From Acidobacteriota bacterium (lineage in GTDB: Bacteria > Acidobacteriota > Blastocatellia > Pyrinomonadales > Pyrinomonadaceae): DNA of 64,000 nt. The notes under the pieces were generated by a model, which ran no database searches, was not told where the DNA came from, and saw only the letters and a program-made list of their open reading frames with translations. Of this stretch, positions 61,986-64,000 are shown piece after piece (position 1 is the first letter of the stretch; each line of letters opens with the position of its first letter). The DNA is taken from the NCBI GenBank assembly GCA_019639155.1, contig JAHBSJ010000011.1, forward strand, positions 1-64,000, written 5' to 3'. Made by a program: the position numbers and the translations under genes.

Positions 61986-63668
61986 TTATGGATTTCTCGT
62001 ACCTGTGAAAGGTATTTGCCCCTGCGGCGAATCGATATTGCCGCTGATCTGCGATCCGGCGACCGAGCCCTGCATCACAATGGTGATCGACGATCCGCCG
62101 AACTCAATGCCGCCCGACATCGAAAAACCGCTTGCCGACATATTGCCGGTCATTGCGGTCGTGCCCAATTGCGATGTCATCGTTCCCGAAACTGTGTTCC
62201 CCTGCTGCGTGATCGTCAGCGTGGCAGGCAGCGGCTGGCCGGGAATGTTTATTGTGATGTTGTAAGTACCTGCAACGCTCGGCCCGCCTGGCCCGCCTGC
62301 CCCGCCGCCGGGATTTCCGCCCGGCCCGCCGGGACCTCTGGGACCGCCCTGCGGCGGACGCGGCTGTTCCTTGAATTCGAACACTTTGCCGTCAACCATA
62401 ACGCGTGACACAAAACGGTCACGTGCGAATACGTCGCCCTTGACCACGGCGAGATTGGCGATCTTGCCGACCTCGATCGAGCCAAGCTGCTTATCGACGC
62501 CGAGTATCTCTGCCGCTCCCAGCGTCATGGCCCTGATCGCGGCCTCTTTGCTGAGCCCGTTCTCTGTTGTCTTTGCGGCGTTAGCAAAAAAGTCAGTCAG
62601 ACTTTGCAGGCCGCCGGACTGGAATGCGAATTTCACGCCGGCGTTATTCAGTGCCGCAGGAGCCTTTGGCACGGCTTCACGCATACGAAGCGTCATCAGC
62701 GTTTCCGGATCGGCGTCCGCTGCCGCCGAAGTGGTTCGGCGGGGCAGGTTCAGCGAAAAGATAACAGGAACATTTTGAGCCTTCAGCCTGTCAACAACCG
62801 AACCGGCCTCGTGGCCGCCCGCAATGATGCCGCGAAGATTGAATTCGCGAATGAAATCCAATGCACGCACGATCTCCCGTTCCGTGACAGCGTTGAAAAC
62901 AACAGGCATCTGGCGGTTGAGCGCGGGATAAAGAGCCGAAAGCGAACGGTCAGCGGCAGGACGGCGTATTCCGGCAGGATTCGCTTCATACAACTTTTCG
63001 ATCTCCATCTGACGCTGTGCATCGAGGAACATCTGACGCAATGCAGAAAACGTTCCCATCAGCGAGCCGGGATAGCCTCCCGGAATGGTCGCAAATGAGA
63101 TGTGATGTGCAAGCGGCGATCGGACGATCATTCCTGAGACGTTGTCGCCGGCCAGGTTTATCACCGCTGACTGGCCGTTAAAGATCCCCGAACGGCCTGT
63201 CACCAACGCAGTTGTGAAACCGGCCGCACGAGCGGCTTCGAATTGGCCATCGCCTGCACGCAGATCGTCCGCCGCCATGTCCTCAGGCCGCAGGCCTGCG
63301 GGGTAATTCGAATTTGACGTGGGCGCCTGCTGCGCCGCCGCTGCCGCGGCGGCTGCCGCAGCACCGCCTCCGGGCCCGGCGGGACGTTGAGGAGCCGCAG
63401 GCATTCCGAGATTTGATACCGCGTCTATAAATCCCGGATAGACCGTCATTCCCGTGCCGTCGAAAACGATCGCATCCGCCGGAACCGCAACATTCGCCCC
63501 GACCGCAAAGATCAGGCCTTCACGTACAACGATGGTTCCCTTTTCGATTGCCGGCCCGGATACCGTAACGATGCGGGCGTTCGTTATCGCATAGCTCTGG
63601 CCATAGGCCGATGAACTGAACGCAATACAAAACACCGCACACAAAACCAAGATCAGCTTTGTTCTCAT
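61986..63668 (-). CDS. Secreted amidohydrolase-fold protein without HxH, with Gly/Pro linker and extra C-terminal domain
   Basis: 560 residues with a signal peptide (LILVLCAVFCIAFSSSAYGQ). Amidohydrolase pattern ITNARIVTVSGPAIEKGTIV and QLGSIEVGKIANLAVVKGDV, but PGFIDAVSNLGM replaces the HxH segment. A poly-Ala run lies at about 105-115. After the barrel comes a collagen-like Gly/Pro linker (GGPRGPGGPGGNPGG) and an 80-residue beta-rich domain (YNITINIPGQPLPATLTITQ, GNTVSGTMTSQLG, GNMSASGFSMSGG) not present in the two paralogues. First gene of the trio; the middle one starts 18 nt after its stop. Confidence 0.88.
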   Translation of the reverse strand: MRTKLILVLCAVFCIAFSSSAYGQSYAITNARIVTVSGPAIEKGTIVVREGLIFAVGANVAVPADAIVFDGTGMTVYPGFIDAVSNLGMPAAPQRPAGPGGGAAAAAAAAAAQQAPTSNSNYPAGLRPEDMAADDLRAGDGQFEAARAAGFTTALVTGRSGIFNGQSAVINLAGDNVSGMIVRSPLAHHISFATIPGGYPGSLMGTFSALRQMFLDAQRQMEIEKLYEANPAGIRRPAADRSLSALYPALNRQMPVVFNAVTEREIVRALDFIREFNLRGIIAGGHEAGSVVDRLKAQNVPVIFSLNLPRRTTSAAADADPETLMTLRMREAVPKAPAALNNAGVKFAFQSGGLQSLTDFFANAAKTTENGLSKEAAIRAMTLGAAEILGVDKQLGSIEVGKIANLAVVKGDVFARDRFVSRVMVDGKVFEFKEQPRPPQGGPRGPGGPGGNPGGGAGGPGGPSVAGTYNITINIPGQPLPATLTITQQGNTVSGTMTSQLGTTAMTGNMSASGFSMSGGIEFGGSSITIVMQGSVAGSQISGNIDSPQGQIPFTGTRNP

Positions 63669-63818
63669 AATTCTGTACTTGTAAATAGAGTGAATCTCAA
63701 TTTGCCGTGTTACGCAGAGGATATTACAAAAGTTTCAGCGGTCAAAACCGTGATCGAAGCATTTACAAATCCTTACATTCATGGCTTTACATCCGCTGTC
63801 TGCGTTATCATTTAATCG

Positions 63819-64000
63819 ATGCGGCGTATAGTGCTTTTCGACGGTGTCTGCAATTTCTGCGACAGCTCTGTGAACTTCCTGATCGCACGCGACCGCGGCG
63901 ACAAATTCCGTTTCGCCGCATTGCAGTCGCCCGCAGGCCAAGCTCTGAAAGAGCGTTTCAATATCGGCGACGATATCGATTCTGTCATTCTGATAGAGGA
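63819..64000 (+). CDS. DCC-family thiol-disulfide oxidoreductase-like protein (DUF393), 5' part
   Basis: The frame opens at ATG 63819 and continues past the right edge; 60 residues are visible. MRRIVLFDGVCNFCDSSVNF has the DxxCxxC motif of the DCC/YuxK family, followed by RDRGDKFRFAALQSPAGQAL, typical of these thioredoxin-like proteins. Function of the family is poorly known. No ribosome site is clear. Divergent from the amidohydrolase trio across 150 bp with no other feature seen. Confidence 0.88.
   Translation, partial: MRRIVLFDGVCNFCDSSVNFLIARDRGDKFRFAALQSPAGQALKERFNIGDDIDSVILIE

Overview
This 64 kb window looks like chromosomal DNA of a diderm (Gram-negative) bacterium. The best taxonomic guess is Acidobacteriota, class Blastocatellia (Pyrinomonas-like). 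That is an inference from gene content, with no database search behind it: a winged-helix/TPR regulator, a PyrR-led pyrimidine operon, a PilS-PilR-pilin locus, an MGDG-synthase-type glycosyltransferase, M14 and S9 secreted peptidases, serial secreted amidohydrolases, and lipid A/heptose genes (lpxD, waaF, gmhB). Many genes lack a clear Shine-Dalgarno sequence, and intergenic spaces are full of hairpin repeats. No rRNA, tRNA, CRISPR, transposase or prophage was seen.

Layout. 1-3433 (minus): N-terminal part of a very large secreted beta-repeat protein that runs off the left edge, preceded by a small ORF and a divergent winged-helix/TPR regulator (3866-5776). 6017-7369: class III aminotransferase. 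7434-13634 (minus): a fatty-acid/ribosome cluster, yceD-type DUF177, rpmF, fabH, fabD, acpP, fabF, then etfB-etfA; plsX and fabG are missing from the usual order. 13688-17764: pyrimidine biosynthesis, pyrD diverging from pyrR-pyrB-pyrC, with a strong terminator between pyrR and pyrB and a palindromic element inserted in frame inside pyrB. 17774-29088: secreted hypothetical, TerC, RluA-type synthase, a sigma-54-activator-like protein that has lost GAFTGA and overlaps glnE, a secreted domain protein, an M14 peptidase, an SRPBCC protein and an SDR. 29181-32094 (minus): a four-gene operon, radical SAM - antitoxin - RelE-like toxin - glycolipid glycosyltransferase, with a toxin-antitoxin pair in the middle. 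32211-33720: cysteine desulfurase and, convergent to it, a small exported peptide built from six GIIVSD hexapeptides.

34077-37581: prolyl oligopeptidase and NhaA. 37582-38980 is a 1.4 kb gene-free repeat region with inverted repeats, two 120-bp direct repeats and a 27-unit, 21-bp tandem array. 38981-44714: PBP1A, an epimerase-like SDR, heptosyltransferase, heptose bisphosphate phosphatase and cupin. 44728-50746: PilS, PilR and a pilin gene with a sigma-54-type promoter and two upstream dyads, followed by an O-antigen-ligase-like protein. 50806-53474: ABC export system. 53481-59053: hypothetical, PriA, LpxD, MsrB, a second 21-bp array and an uncharacterised protein. 59194-63668 (minus): three consecutive secreted amidohydrolase-fold proteins, two without the HxH metal motif. 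63819 to the end: a partial DCC-family protein.

The most novel signals are the GIIVSD repeat peptide with its possible sigma-54 promoter, the two related 21-bp arrays, the palindrome inside pyrB, the toxin-antitoxin pair inside a lipid/radical-SAM operon, and the GAFTGA-less activator fused by overlap to glnE.
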